DNA of 64,000 nucleotides, from assembly GCA_017478625.1 (NCBI GenBank), contig JAFVDF010000005.1, positions 62,001 through 126,000 on the forward strand, in the 5' to 3' direction. The DNA comes from Alloprevotella sp. (GTDB lineage: Bacteria; Bacteroidota; Bacteroidia; Bacteroidales; Bacteroidaceae). This document shows positions 37,362 to 46,328 of the stretch, one piece after another. Under the pieces are notes generated by a model. The model was not told the DNA's origin, did no database searches, and saw only the letters and a list, made by a program, of their open reading frames with translations. Every line of letters starts with the position of its first letter. Position 1 is the stretch's first letter. The position numbers and the translations under genes are program-made.

Positions 37362-38891
37362 ATGAATACAAATCAAATTAAGAAAAAAATATCAAGTATT
37401 ATGACAAAGAAAACATTATTCCTCCTTGTGGTTGCCCTATTTATGGGATTATCTGCAACTGCCACTTATAAAACAATTCGTGTGGAGAAGGCGCTAGGCT
37501 TATCAGAACTACCCCTACCATCCGAAACCAGTGTCCCCTCTACCCCGGTCGTTGACCTTACCTATGCGGCAGAAAAGGCTGTAAACTCGGTTGTATATAT
37601 CAAAGTTACTATTCAAGGCCAACAACGTACTATGACCTATAGGGATCCTTTTGAAGATTTCTTCGGAGACTTTTTCGGGCGCGGACAAGGACAGCCTCAG
37701 CAACGCACCTATAAGGAGCCCGACCGAAAAGGAGCTGGTTCTGGAGTAATACTCAGTGCTGATGGTTATATTGTTACAAATAACCATGTCGTAGAAAATG
37801 CATCTGAGATATTAGTTAAGCTCAATGATAACCGTGAATTTAAAGGACGCATCATTGGAACGGATGCCAACAGCGATTTGGCTCTCATCAAAGTAGAGGC
37901 TAAAGATTTGCAACCTATCACCATAGGAAATTCCGACGATCTCAAACTTGGTGAATGGGTATTGGCTATCGGTAATCCATATAGCCTTACTTCTACGGTA
38001 ACAGCTGGTATTGTGAGTGCAAAAGCGCGCACCACAGGTAGTCTCAACGTTGAATCTGCCATACAGACTGATGCTGCTATTAATCCAGGAAATTCAGGCG
38101 GTGCTTTGGTAAATGCACGTGGCGAATTGGTCGGTATTAATAATATGATTTACTCTCAGACGGGTTCTTATGCTGGGGTAGGTTTCGCCATTCCCGTTAC
38201 CATTGTAAAAAAAGTCGTATCCGACCTCAAGGAATATGGTGTTGTACAACGTGCTCTTATTGGTATCAGTGGCTCTGATGTTGCTTCCTATATAGAGCAA
38301 CAGGAAGAGAAAGGAGAGAAAGTAAATCTCGGTACCACTACGGGTATCTATGTGGGACAAGTCGTTGAAGATGGCGCTGCCAAGGCTGCTGGTCTGAAAG
38401 AAGGTGATGTAATCACAGAAATTGACAATAAGAAAGTAACACGCTTCGGTGAGTTGCAAGAATTGCTCAGCACACATAAGCCCGGTGATAAGATTGCGGT
38501 AAAATATCTACGCGACAAAAAGGCACATACTGCTACTCTTACCCTACAAAACGCTCAAGGTACCACATTAGCCATAGAAAAACTCAACAATGACGACCTT
38601 GGTATCGCTTTACGCGCACTGACAGCTGACGAGAAAGAGGAACTTGCCCTTTCTTATGGACTTGTAGTTAGTGCTGTCAAAGATGGAAAGATGAAAGAAG
38701 CTGGTGTAACGAAAGGGCTTATCCTAACACAAATAAACGATCATCGTTTGAACTCAATGGAAGACTTTGATGTTGCTATCAAGGAAGCTAATATGTCATC
38801 CGACCGAGTATTATGGATACGCGCCAAGACACAGTCTGGATACAATAAGAGTTTTACTGTAGAACTCGGGGACAACAAAAAGAAAAAATAA
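37362..38891 (+). CDS. degQ: HtrA/Deg-family periplasmic serine protease
   Basis: From the ATG at 37362 the protein has 509 residues; a TTG at 37338 sits at the predicted transcription start and is less likely, while an ATG at 37401 begins directly at the signal peptide. A membrane or signal segment (FLLVVALFMGLSATATY) is followed by the trypsin-like domain with His in VTNNHVVENA, Asp in DANSDLALIKV and Ser in NPGNSGGALVN. Two PDZ domains follow (about 285-385 and 405-500). It degrades or refolds misfolded envelope proteins. The symbol distinguishes the class loosely; degP is equally possible. A strong terminator follows. Confidence 0.92.
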   Translation: MNTNQIKKKISSIMTKKTLFLLVVALFMGLSATATYKTIRVEKALGLSELPLPSETSVPSTPVVDLTYAAEKAVNSVVYIKVTIQGQQRTMTYRDPFEDFFGDFFGRGQGQPQQRTYKEPDRKGAGSGVILSADGYIVTNNHVVENASEILVKLNDNREFKGRIIGTDANSDLALIKVEAKDLQPITIGNSDDLKLGEWVLAIGNPYSLTSTVTAGIVSAKARTTGSLNVESAIQTDAAINPGNSGGALVNARGELVGINNMIYSQTGSYAGVGFAIPVTIVKKVVSDLKEYGVVQRALIGISGSDVASYIEQQEEKGEKVNLGTTTGIYVGQVVEDGAAKAAGLKEGDVITEIDNKKVTRFGELQELLSTHKPGDKIAVKYLRDKKAHTATLTLQNAQGTTLAIEKLNNDDLGIALRALTADEKEELALSYGLVVSAVKDGKMKEAGVTKGLILTQINDHRLNSMEDFDVAIKEANMSSDRVLWIRAKTQSGYNKSFTVELGDNKKKK

Positions 38892-38910
38892 CCTTTTCCC
38901 CTATCCTCCC

Positions 38911-38952
38911 AATCGTCGCTGGATTATTTGAGAAAATCCAGCGACGATTTTT
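38911..38952 (+). terminator. Intrinsic terminator after htrA
   Basis: A perfect 15-bp stem (38911-38925 with 38935-38949), 9-base loop, and TTTTT at 38948-38952. Confidence 0.95.
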
Positions 38953-39044
38953 ATATATGTACGTTAAATTCTGCATGTTCTCAATAGATAATAAAAGGTT
39001 TTTATTGACATAACTATAGCCTCCGAAATAGTTGCGAAATAAAT

Positions 39045-39086
39045 AGTTTCTCCTTTAGTGCTAAAAATCTTTAATGCAGAATAAGA
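39045..39086 (+). repeat. Direct repeat, left copy (42 bp)
   Basis: Matches 39507-39548 at 39 of 42 positions; the last 29 bases (39058-39086, starting GTGCTAAAAATC) are identical. Three differences are at 39049, 39051 and 39057. Could be an att-type junction or a product of unequal recombination. Confidence 0.85.
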
Positions 39087-39281
39087 CGAGTTTCAAGCTT
39101 AAACAAGATTAAGAAACACGCAAGAAAAGCCATCGAAAAGCAAGGGGCTACACTTGTGATATTTCAATTCGACGCTCAAGGAAACAAAGATAAGTTTATA
39201 AGTAAGATAAATAATTTATCTACAAGGGGAATACATGGATACTATTTCTTTACGGGAGAAAATAAGCTTGTAGAATATTAA
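39075..39281 (+). pseudogene. 3' fragment of a gene, resembling the end of a polymorphic-toxin / BECR-type nuclease
   Basis: An open frame from 39075 to the TAA at 39279 with no start codon, beginning inside the left direct repeat. It encodes KKHARKAIEKQGATLVIFQF, then KFISKINNLSTRGIHGYYFF and ends NKLVEY. The pattern looks like the C-terminal piece of toxin-type nuclease domains attached to contact-dependent or phage MuF proteins. This is family resemblance by eye and weak; what is certain is that it is a truncated coding end. Confidence 0.4.
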
Positions 39282-39289
39282 TAAAAAAT

Positions 39290-39313
39290 GGCCGCCGAGA
39301 AAATTCGGTGGTC
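39290..39313. repeat. Hairpin between the two gene fragments
   Basis: A 9-bp stem with two G-U pairs (39290-39298 with 39305-39313) and 6-base loop. On the minus strand it is followed by a T-rich tract and would work as a terminator. Confidence 0.5.
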
Positions 39314-39412
39314 ATTATTAGCAACCCGAGCCGCCCGAAGCGTAACACGGATACCGCTAACAACACTAAAGTAATATAAAATCCTAAACAAACAAAATAA
39401 TAACCCACAAAA

Positions 39413-39526
39413 ATGCAAGCGCAACAAATAGAAATCTCGCGGCTGACACCGAACAAAGGACTGGTGGCAGGGCGACCAAAGAACCCGAGATTCATACGAG
39501 ACGAGAAGTTCCGCCTTTCGTGCTAA
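39413..39526 (+). pseudogene. 5' fragment of a ParB-like N-terminal-domain gene
   Basis: The frame begins MQAQQIEISRLTPNKGLVAG and continues RPKNPRFIRDEKFRLSC before a stop at 37 codons. ISRLTPN and NPRFIRDEKF are the opening of the ParB/Srx-type domain of phage- and element-borne proteins, which usually continues with a GNMR motif, absent here. The frame breaks exactly where the right-hand 42-bp repeat starts (39507), so the gene was truncated by the recombination that made the repeat. Confidence 0.6.
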
Positions 39527-39548
39527 AAATCTTTAATGCAGAATAAGA
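39507..39548 (+). repeat. Direct repeat, right copy (42 bp)
   Basis: Partner of 39045-39086. Its left end lies within the ParB-like fragment. Confidence 0.85.
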
Positions 39549-39677
39549 TATATCTGCTTGAACTAATAGAACACGTAGAATCTATAAGTTATTTACAGGA
39601 GCATTCCCAAGATAGGTAAATCCATCCCTATCCTATCGCCACCAAATATATATATATGCTCTTAAACTACTTCATAA

Positions 39678-39709
39678 AAAAATGCCAGCTATTAAATGCT
39701 GGCATTTTT
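39678..39709. terminator. Bidirectional intrinsic terminator
   Basis: A perfect 12-bp stem AAAAATGCCAGC / GCTGGCATTTTT (39678-39689, 39698-39709) with an 8-base loop, A-run on the left and T-run on the right. On the minus strand it ends the GH2-containing operon (stop at 39737). Confidence 0.9.
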
Positions 39710-39736
39710 AATTAAACTTGTAATTACCGATATATT

Positions 39737-42226
39737 TTACTTACTATGCAATTGGATTGTGGCAGATTTCAAGCCTTTTGACTTAGCAACCACTTTAATC
39801 GTTCCTGCCATTTCTGTCGTGGAAATAATCGCCGTCATCTTCCCTGAAAAAAGTTTCATAACCGGATTTTGGAAAGACTCAAGTGACGCTGGATTTCCAT
39901 TAGCGCCAGCCCTGTAATAACCCGAACCACTTACGGTAAAAGCTATTTCATTTTCAGCTGTCGGGCAGGGATTTCCGTCTTTATCCACTACCGAAACCGT
40001 CACAAAAGCCAAATCTTTACCATCGGCCGACAGATTTGTTCGATCTGGTTCTAATACAATCCGATAAGGCTTTGATGCCGTACGTATTTTTTTCTCCGCA
40101 ACAAGCTTACCCGCATTGTCATAAGCCACCACTCGGACCTCGCCTGGCTCATAGCGAGTATCCATCCACATTAGCCGATAACGTTGCTGACGCTTAAACT
40201 GGGCTTGTGAGATAGAGTCTGCGCTATTCTCAATCGTCACACTAAGATCTTTTGTGCGCACACCTTGACTTTTTCCATTGATAAATAATTCAGCAGAAGG
40301 ATAGTTCGTATAGACGAAGATGGGAGTCACCTCTCCTTCTCTTCCGGGCCAAGTCCAATGTGGCAATATATGAAGCGTCTCTGCCGAGGGATTCCACTTA
40401 CTGCGATAGAGATAGTATCTGTCTTTTGGAATACCTGCCAGGTCTATAATGCCAAACAAAGACGAATGACTGGGCCAATCCGAATAATATGGGGTCGGCT
40501 CTCCTAAATAATCATAGCCGGTCCACACGAATTCTCCCAAATCATTTCCAAGTTGATCATATTGAATAAAATTATCCTCTGGGAGGTCTGACCAACCACA
40601 ATGCTCTACATCGTAAGAAGAGGCTTGATGGTCTGGGTATTTTGCCATAGATTTCCGCTCAACGGGAAATTTGTACACACCACGAGAGCTAAGAGTTGAA
40701 GCCGTCTCTGAACCCAGCAACAAATCTTGGGGCAGAACTGCAAGATTCTCCACATACTTGTGGGGTCGATAATTAAATCCAGGAATGTCCATTACTGCGG
40801 CCATAGCATTTGCCATAACGGCGTCGGGGGCATCCATACCTTGAGTGACAGGCCGTGTAGGATCTTCACGATGACAGATACGTTGCAATTTCTGAGAAAG
40901 ACGTGGGCCGGTCTTTGCATTCCATTGATCTGGCACCTCATTACCAATACACCACATAACTATACTAGGGCTGTTGCGATAATGGCGTATGAGATTGATT
41001 AAGTCGCGCTCTACCCATTCTGTAAATTCTACATGATATCCATTTTGCACCTTCGCAGTTTGCCATTCATCAAAAGATTCGGCCATCAACATCATACCCT
41101 CTTCGTCACAGATACGCACCAATTCAGGCGCAGGCATATTATGCGATGTTCTGATGGCATTGCATCCCATATTTTTAAGTGTCAATACCTGTCTGCGAAT
41201 AGCTGCTTCGTTGACGGCTGCGCCCAATGGCCCTAAATCGTGGTGGTTGCAAACACCTTGAAATTTAATCTTCTCGCCATTAAGATAAAATCCGTCACCT
41301 TGACGCACTTCTATGGTTCGAATACCAAAACAAGTTTCAACGGAATCTACCAAATGGATACCTTCATAAATTTTTGTTTCTGATATATAAAGTGCTGGAG
41401 ATTGAGGAGACCATAACAGAGGATTCTGAACAGTAAATCGTTGCACAAAGAGATTGCCCTCATAATTATCACCCAACGCTGAATCGGTGGCCACCACCTT
41501 TCCAGTCGCATCTTTCAGTTGTGTAACGATTCTATAATCAGCTATGCTTTTACCTTGAGGAATTGAGAACTCTGTTTCCTGCAAAATCCGGGCAAATCCA
41601 TCAGTCAATTTTTCCGTAACGACCTTTGTGCCCCAAACAGGGATATGAGCCCGTCTGGTAGTAATCAGATGTACATTGCGATAGAGTCCAGCTCCGGGAT
41701 ACCAGCGCGAACTTTCCGTTTTGTTCTCCAAACGGACAGCCAGCAAGTTATCGCCTGTATGTAAGAATGGTGTAGCATCGACCGCAAAGGAATTGTATCC
41801 ATTAGGCCACATCGATGCAAGTTGTCCGTTAATAAAGACCTGAGCATGGCTCATTGCCCCATCAAATACAAGCGTGTAGTCTGTAGGTTCAGTCTTGTCC
41901 TCTATTTGCAAATGCTTTCTGTACCACCCTACCCCAACAAAAGGCAGTCCACCCGTACGTCCGGCGTGTTCCATGGCCTCTTTCTGGCCATCTTGTGTTA
42001 TAGCCACATTCTGTTTGTCATTGAGCACGGAAAACGGGCCATATATAGCCCAGTCATGGGGTATTGAAACTTTTTGCCATCCCTGCTCTGATGCTTCGGG
42101 GCTACAATTGATATCACTGTCTTGCTGGGTAAAATACCAATCTTTTTCCAACCTTTGTTCTAAGCGCACCTGAGAGCAGAGTGGAACAGAACACAAGAAA
42201 AATAATAGAGAAAGTAGATTTTTCAT
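39737..42226 (-). CDS. Glycoside hydrolase family 2 (beta-galactosidase-like), exported
   Basis: An 829-residue enzyme with a signal peptide (MKNLLSLLFFLCSVPLCSQ). Order: sugar-binding jelly roll (25-190), Ig-like domain (195-300), TIM barrel (300-620) with NHHD, IRTSHNMPAPELV, acid/base E430 in CIGNE and nucleophile E507 in GSETAS, then two further beta domains of the kinds found in Bacteroidota GH2 proteins (VFVYTNYPSAELFINGKSQG; VLEPDRTNLSADGKDLAFVT). It cleaves beta-linked hexosides, probably galactosides, in the periplasm; exact specificity is not evident. There is no SusC/SusD pair nearby, so this is not a classical utilisation locus. It follows the phosphorylase by 24 bases. Confidence 0.9.
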   Translation of the reverse strand: MKNLLSLLFFLCSVPLCSQVRLEQRLEKDWYFTQQDSDINCSPEASEQGWQKVSIPHDWAIYGPFSVLNDKQNVAITQDGQKEAMEHAGRTGGLPFVGVGWYRKHLQIEDKTEPTDYTLVFDGAMSHAQVFINGQLASMWPNGYNSFAVDATPFLHTGDNLLAVRLENKTESSRWYPGAGLYRNVHLITTRRAHIPVWGTKVVTEKLTDGFARILQETEFSIPQGKSIADYRIVTQLKDATGKVVATDSALGDNYEGNLFVQRFTVQNPLLWSPQSPALYISETKIYEGIHLVDSVETCFGIRTIEVRQGDGFYLNGEKIKFQGVCNHHDLGPLGAAVNEAAIRRQVLTLKNMGCNAIRTSHNMPAPELVRICDEEGMMLMAESFDEWQTAKVQNGYHVEFTEWVERDLINLIRHYRNSPSIVMWCIGNEVPDQWNAKTGPRLSQKLQRICHREDPTRPVTQGMDAPDAVMANAMAAVMDIPGFNYRPHKYVENLAVLPQDLLLGSETASTLSSRGVYKFPVERKSMAKYPDHQASSYDVEHCGWSDLPEDNFIQYDQLGNDLGEFVWTGYDYLGEPTPYYSDWPSHSSLFGIIDLAGIPKDRYYLYRSKWNPSAETLHILPHWTWPGREGEVTPIFVYTNYPSAELFINGKSQGVRTKDLSVTIENSADSISQAQFKRQQRYRLMWMDTRYEPGEVRVVAYDNAGKLVAEKKIRTASKPYRIVLEPDRTNLSADGKDLAFVTVSVVDKDGNPCPTAENEIAFTVSGSGYYRAGANGNPASLESFQNPVMKLFSGKMTAIISTTEMAGTIKVVAKSKGLKSATIQLHSK

Positions 42227-42250
42227 AAAACAGATGGCAAGAACTAAGTT

Positions 42251-43129
42251 CTAAATGCGATCAAGTACAAGCTGTATGAGCGTATCTATAGAATTCTTGT
42301 AGTTAGGATTTGCCTTTCCACTACGACGGTTAGCAATAACCATACAACAAGTCATGGCTCGATGTCCAAGCAAGAGCGATAAGCCTGCCACTGCACTGGA
42401 CTCCATCTCGAAATTAGTTATATTAAGTCCGTCAAATTCAAACGCTTCAACCTTCGTATTTTGTTCTGGGTCCGCAAGTGGAATACGTAATCTGCGACCT
42501 TGTGGGCCAAAGAATCCGCCACAGGCAATAGTAATACCTCTTACCATATCTTCCCCTGCAACGCGATTCAACAATTCTGCATCTGCATTTACCACATAGG
42601 GATGGGCGATACAAGTATTACCCGACCATCCCATATGCTTTAAGAAAGCTTCTTCTAGTGCCAAATCGCAGACCTCATTACGTCCTGCATAGAAATTCAA
42701 CAAACCATCATAGCCAATACTCTTTTGGCTGGCCACAAAAGTACCTTCTGGGGTATAAAGTTGTAAGCCTCCACAAGTACCGATTCGTACAATGTTTAAG
42801 TGGCGTAAATCCTCTTTCTCTGTACGTGTTTCAAAATCTATGTTGGCGCAAGCATCTAGTTCGTTCAATACGATATCTATATTGTCACAGCCGATTCCCG
42901 TAGAAACAACCGTTATCCTTTTACCTTTGTAAGTTCCGGTAATTGTACGGAACTCACGACTGCTTATGTCACACTCTGTAGTTTCAAAATGTTGGGCCAC
43001 GGTTGGCACACGTCCCGGGTCGCCTACCAGGATTACATTATCGGCCAAATTTTCAGGCTTGATGTGCAGATGGAATATACTACCATCTGAATTGATAATT
43101 AGCTCTGATTCAGGAAATACTCGTTTCAT
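42251..43129 (-). CDS. udp: Nucleoside phosphorylase, uridine phosphorylase-like
   Basis: A 292-residue member of the PNP/UDP family that splits nucleosides with phosphate to a base and ribose-1-phosphate. The phosphate-binding start ILVGDPGRV, VVSTGIGCDN, VRIGTCGGLQ and the nucleoside-binding NFEMESSAVAGLS are all visible. Uridine is the probable substrate, judged from the FEME region and general similarity; a purine specificity is less likely. It is co-directional with and close to the GH2 gene. Confidence 0.85.
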   Translation of the reverse strand: MKRVFPESELIINSDGSIFHLHIKPENLADNVILVGDPGRVPTVAQHFETTECDISSREFRTITGTYKGKRITVVSTGIGCDNIDIVLNELDACANIDFETRTEKEDLRHLNIVRIGTCGGLQLYTPEGTFVASQKSIGYDGLLNFYAGRNEVCDLALEEAFLKHMGWSGNTCIAHPYVVNADAELLNRVAGEDMVRGITIACGGFFGPQGRRLRIPLADPEQNTKVEAFEFDGLNITNFEMESSAVAGLSLLLGHRAMTCCMVIANRRSGKANPNYKNSIDTLIQLVLDRI

Positions 43130-43187
43130 AGTTAAATTAGAATTATAGGTTGTTTTTTAATGTTTTTTCCTTGAAATAATTTTTAGT

Positions 43188-44153
43188 TTATCTCTTCTTT
43201 CTCAAGGGTTTCACGTTCTTTTTCTTAATGGCTGGTTTTGCCATTACGGGTTTAGACGCAGACGACGGCTCTGTGGGCACATTAGTCAAAGGCATCTGAA
43301 ATTTCGGGACATATAGTAATGCAGCCTTACGTAGTTCCGCGGCGTCCGTATTATAGGGAAGAAAATTAAAATCCTCTTGATTTTCTATGACAAAAAGGCT
43401 TAAACTATCCGATGTACATCCCCTATCAGAAATCAGATAAATCCGATTTTCCAACTCGTCTATCCAAAACAGATAATCATTGGACATAGAGGAAAAGGGG
43501 AAACCTAAATTTTCAGGTTTAAAATAGGTATGAGTATCTAAGTCGTAGCGTGTCACATACAAATCAAATCCACTGACGGATTGAGCCTCCTTGGCTGAAA
43601 AATAGAGCGTCAATCCATCTGAAAGAAGGAAGGGGTTACGGATGTCTTCAAACTTTTCGCCTAATCCGTCAAGGGCTTCCGGGCTCGTCCATAATCCGCC
43701 TATTTTATAGGTCTCATAAAGTTTTGTCTGAGGGAGTTGGTGCTGTGTAGATCCTGAAACAATTCGCTTATCCCCATATCCATTTTGGTAGTCAGACAAG
43801 AGGGCCGCCTCATTATGTTCAATCAATAGACATTCTTCTTTATGTCGCGGTATAGCAGCATAAACTGCATTTCGGGGCAGAATGGTGTGCGAAATTAGTT
43901 TGACAGACTTCACACTCTGTAACATATCATTTCCACGTTGCGCAATACGCAGTAGGGAATCTTTGCTCTGTGGAAATTCCAGATTTTCTACATTCAGCTT
44001 TTCTATAGCTTCATCATACTTTCCGACGGCAAGCAAACTGTCGATTTTCGCCATGGGGAAAACCGCTTTGTTGGGCCGTTTGCGCTGCTGAGCATGAAGC
44101 GTACAAGCCGACAAAACAGCAATAATGAAAAGTAGCGTCAACTTCCTCATCAA
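43188..44153 (-). CDS. Envelope protein with PD40/WD40-like propeller segments
   Basis: A 321-residue secreted or lipid-anchored protein: the leader MMRKLTLLFIIAVLSACTLHAQ contains both an SAC lipobox-like site and an AQ signal cleavage site. A TPR-like stretch (KIDSLLAVGKYDEAIEKLN, 37-55) is followed by PD40-type blades: NPFLLSDGLTLYFSAKE, GFDLYVTRYD and DYLFWIDELENRIYLISDRG. The C terminus is rich in lysine and arginine. PD40 plus TPR is found in Bacteroidota envelope proteins, some tied to type IX secretion, but this protein has no OmpA domain. No specific role can be given. Confidence 0.7.
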   Translation of the reverse strand: MMRKLTLLFIIAVLSACTLHAQQRKRPNKAVFPMAKIDSLLAVGKYDEAIEKLNVENLEFPQSKDSLLRIAQRGNDMLQSVKSVKLISHTILPRNAVYAAIPRHKEECLLIEHNEAALLSDYQNGYGDKRIVSGSTQHQLPQTKLYETYKIGGLWTSPEALDGLGEKFEDIRNPFLLSDGLTLYFSAKEAQSVSGFDLYVTRYDLDTHTYFKPENLGFPFSSMSNDYLFWIDELENRIYLISDRGCTSDSLSLFVIENQEDFNFLPYNTDAAELRKAALLYVPKFQMPLTNVPTEPSSASKPVMAKPAIKKKNVKPLRKKR

Positions 44154-44180
44154 AAAGGCCTGCTAAGAATTATACTGCAA

Positions 44181-44188
44181 CGAAAATA
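44181..44188 (-). promoter_or_regulatory. Candidate -7 element of the PD40 gene
   Basis: Minus-strand TATTTTCG, one base from TAnnTTTG, 27 bases upstream of the ATG at 44153. Confidence 0.4.
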
Positions 44189-44252
44189 CAAAAAGTTTGC
44201 TATTAGAAATAAATAATTGGGATAAAATAGTTCACAAACGCGATGTTTTAAG

Positions 44253-44260
44253 TATTTTCG
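44253..44260 (+). promoter_or_regulatory. Candidate -7 element of the LysM gene
   Basis: TATTTTCG, one base from TAnnTTTG, 43 bases before the ATG at 44304. It is divergent from the matching element at 44181-44188. Confidence 0.4.
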
Positions 44261-44303
44261 CTTTAAATGTAGCAGACCTGTTTCTCTGCTCTAAATAGCA
44301 ATT

Positions 44304-45593
44304 ATGTACTCAACGCGCAATTTCAATACCCTCCTAACGGTCATTTTCGTATTTCTCCTATTCGGCAGTTCGGACCTTTTCGCACAAAATGCCTCCCACA
44401 CGGTGCAGAAAGGGGAAACACTATACCGAATATCAATACAGTATAGTACCACTGTGGATGCCATTCTGCAACTGAATCCAGGAATTACTCCTGAGACACT
44501 TCAAGAGGGTCAGACACTCAGACTTCCAAACAAACAGACGGTTGCTACAACCCAGAAACATATCGCCGTCATTCTACCGCTGGAGTCTGCAGGAGTAGAG
44601 GGAAGTCGGTGTGTTGAATTTTATAGAGGATTGCTAATGGCCGCCGATGCACTATGTACCCAGGGACAACGTATTCAAATAAACACCTATACCGAAACGG
44701 CTCAAAATAGCTCTATAGAACAGGCTATCAATAGTTTGAACAACACTAAGCCTGACCTTATCATTGGTCCTGTATATCCCAGCCATTTTGCACGCTTAGC
44801 CCAATATGCAAAAGAGTCAAACATTCCTCTATACATACCTTTCTCGTCGAAAGTGGAGGAGGTGGCCACCCATAAGTCTGTCAATTTAATCAACACTCCC
44901 ACCTCTTATAAAAACAAACTATTGGCGCAACTTATTCTGACCTTATTTAAGGATTATCGCTTCGCGTTTCTCCATTATCCACAAGCTGAGGACGCAGAGT
45001 TGGCCAACGAGTTAAAAAAATTACTGAGAGCCGACAAAAAAGTATTTACGGAATTCAATGCCGACGCTCCTATAACGCAGATGGTTTCCGCTACATCCAA
45101 GACTAAAGCGACCCTTATAATCCCAGACTCCTCTACCCCTGAACATATAAAAGAGGCCATCTCTAAGAATATTCAAATCCACAATTCTTATCCCCAACGG
45201 GCGGTGGCACTCATCGGCCTTCCGACCTGGGATGAAAAGATAAAGGCTATTGAAACCAAAGACCTCTATGCCGCCGACGTATTTATTCCATCGTCTAGTT
45301 TCTACAATGCCACAGATAAGCAAACTGTGGCTATTGAACAACAGTATAGACAACATTTCAAATCCAACCTATTGACAACCACGCCTCGTATGGCTCTACT
45401 GGGCTACGACTTAGGCATTGCCCTATTGGCATCTGATACAGAACGGGCACAATATCAGCCACTGCAAACCAATATCGCTTTTACTCCAGTATCAGCTTCT
45501 GGGGGAAAGGTTCTCAATTGTCTCTACCTACTCCATTATAAACCCAATAATCAAGTGGATTTAATCAGTCCTAAGGTGGACCTTGCATTATGA
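44304..45593 (+). CDS. LysM plus periplasmic-binding-type (LppC/PBP1-like) protein
   Basis: A 429-residue exported protein: signal peptide to about residue 28 (LFAQ), one LysM domain (HTVQKGETLYRISIQYST to EGQTLRLPN, ~31-75) that binds peptidoglycan, and a type 1 periplasmic-binding fold (IAVILPLESAGVEGSRCVEFYRG onward, LIIGPVYPSHFARLAQYAKE). The second domain resembles LpoA/LppC and branched-chain amino-acid binding proteins, so it may regulate a cell-wall enzyme rather than transport. Its stop overlaps the next gene's start by four bases, marking an operon with the outer-membrane barrel and probably the transglycosylase downstream. Confidence 0.8.
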   Translation: MYSTRNFNTLLTVIFVFLLFGSSDLFAQNASHTVQKGETLYRISIQYSTTVDAILQLNPGITPETLQEGQTLRLPNKQTVATTQKHIAVILPLESAGVEGSRCVEFYRGLLMAADALCTQGQRIQINTYTETAQNSSIEQAINSLNNTKPDLIIGPVYPSHFARLAQYAKESNIPLYIPFSSKVEEVATHKSVNLINTPTSYKNKLLAQLILTLFKDYRFAFLHYPQAEDAELANELKKLLRADKKVFTEFNADAPITQMVSATSKTKATLIIPDSSTPEHIKEAISKNIQIHNSYPQRAVALIGLPTWDEKIKAIETKDLYAADVFIPSSSFYNATDKQTVAIEQQYRQHFKSNLLTTTPRMALLGYDLGIALLASDTERAQYQPLQTNIAFTPVSASGGKVLNCLYLLHYKPNNQVDLISPKVDLAL

Positions 45594-46306
45594 AAAAGTG
45601 CCTTTTTCTTCTCGCTCTAGTTTTTCTGCCGATATTTACCTATGCCCAATTGGGCGAACCGAGACATGTACTCTCCATCGGTGCCTCTGGTGGTTTGGCG
45701 TTCAATAGTGTGGCTTTCTCCCCCACCATTAAGCAGAAAAAACACATCGGACCTACAGCCGGACTGGCTTTTCGTGTAACAAGCGAAAAGTATTTCAAGT
45801 TATTATGCGCCCTACAGATAGAGTTAAACTATACACAACTTGGCTGGAACGAGAATGTTATCAATGCCAACAGCCAGCCTCTACCTGACTCCTACAACCG
45901 AAGTATCAACTACCTACAGTTGCCGTTTTTGGCTCGATTAGCGTATGGTAAAGAAGATTTGGGGCTGAGCGGTTATCTTATCCTTGGCCCTCAATTAGGC
46001 TACGCTTTTTCAGAATCAGACTCCCGTTCGGCGAGTTGGACTCTTAATGCTGAAGGCTTGCCCGATCGTCCCAATTCCTTATTTCAGCAGTACGATATGG
46101 AAATAGAACGTGCTTTCGATTATGGTATCACTGCCGGACTCGGAATCGAACTGGCAACTAAGTCTGGTCGCTATGGACTGGAAGCACGCTATTATTTGGG
46201 CCTGGGTAATATCTATTCCAATCGCAAACGCGATATTTTTGAGCGGTCAAACCATAATACCATTATGGCAAAAGTGACATACTTCTTCGACATTAAAAAG
46301 AAATAA
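45590..46306 (+). CDS. Outer-membrane beta-barrel protein (PorT-family-like)
   Basis: A 238-residue protein with signal peptide (KKCLFLLALVFLPIFTYAQ) and alternating amphipathic strands (FKLLCALQIELNYTQLGW, YLQLPFLARLAYG, GLSGYLILGPQLGYAFS, YGITAGLGIELAT, YGLEARYYLGLGNIY), ending in an aromatic-rich strand TIMAKVTYFFD. This matches the small barrel family that databases call PorT. Similarity to true type IX PorT is not strong enough to assign that role. It is translationally coupled to the LysM gene. Confidence 0.75.
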   Translation: MKKCLFLLALVFLPIFTYAQLGEPRHVLSIGASGGLAFNSVAFSPTIKQKKHIGPTAGLAFRVTSEKYFKLLCALQIELNYTQLGWNENVINANSQPLPDSYNRSINYLQLPFLARLAYGKEDLGLSGYLILGPQLGYAFSESDSRSASWTLNAEGLPDRPNSLFQQYDMEIERAFDYGITAGLGIELATKSGRYGLEARYYLGLGNIYSNRKRDIFERSNHNTIMAKVTYFFDIKKK

Positions 46307-46328
46307 TTCCTCATAAGCTCGTGACACC

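Larger units (their letters stand above)
38953..39677. mobile_element. Scar of a degraded mobile element or prophage
   Basis: About 725 bases with no intact gene. It contains two 42-bp direct repeats 462 bases apart (39045-39086 and 39507-39548), the 3' end of one foreign-looking gene (to 39281), a hairpin (39290-39313) and the 5' end of a ParB-like gene (39413-39526) that breaks off inside the right repeat. No transposase or integrase fragment was recognised. The AT-rich remainder up to 39677 shows nothing further. Confidence 0.6.
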
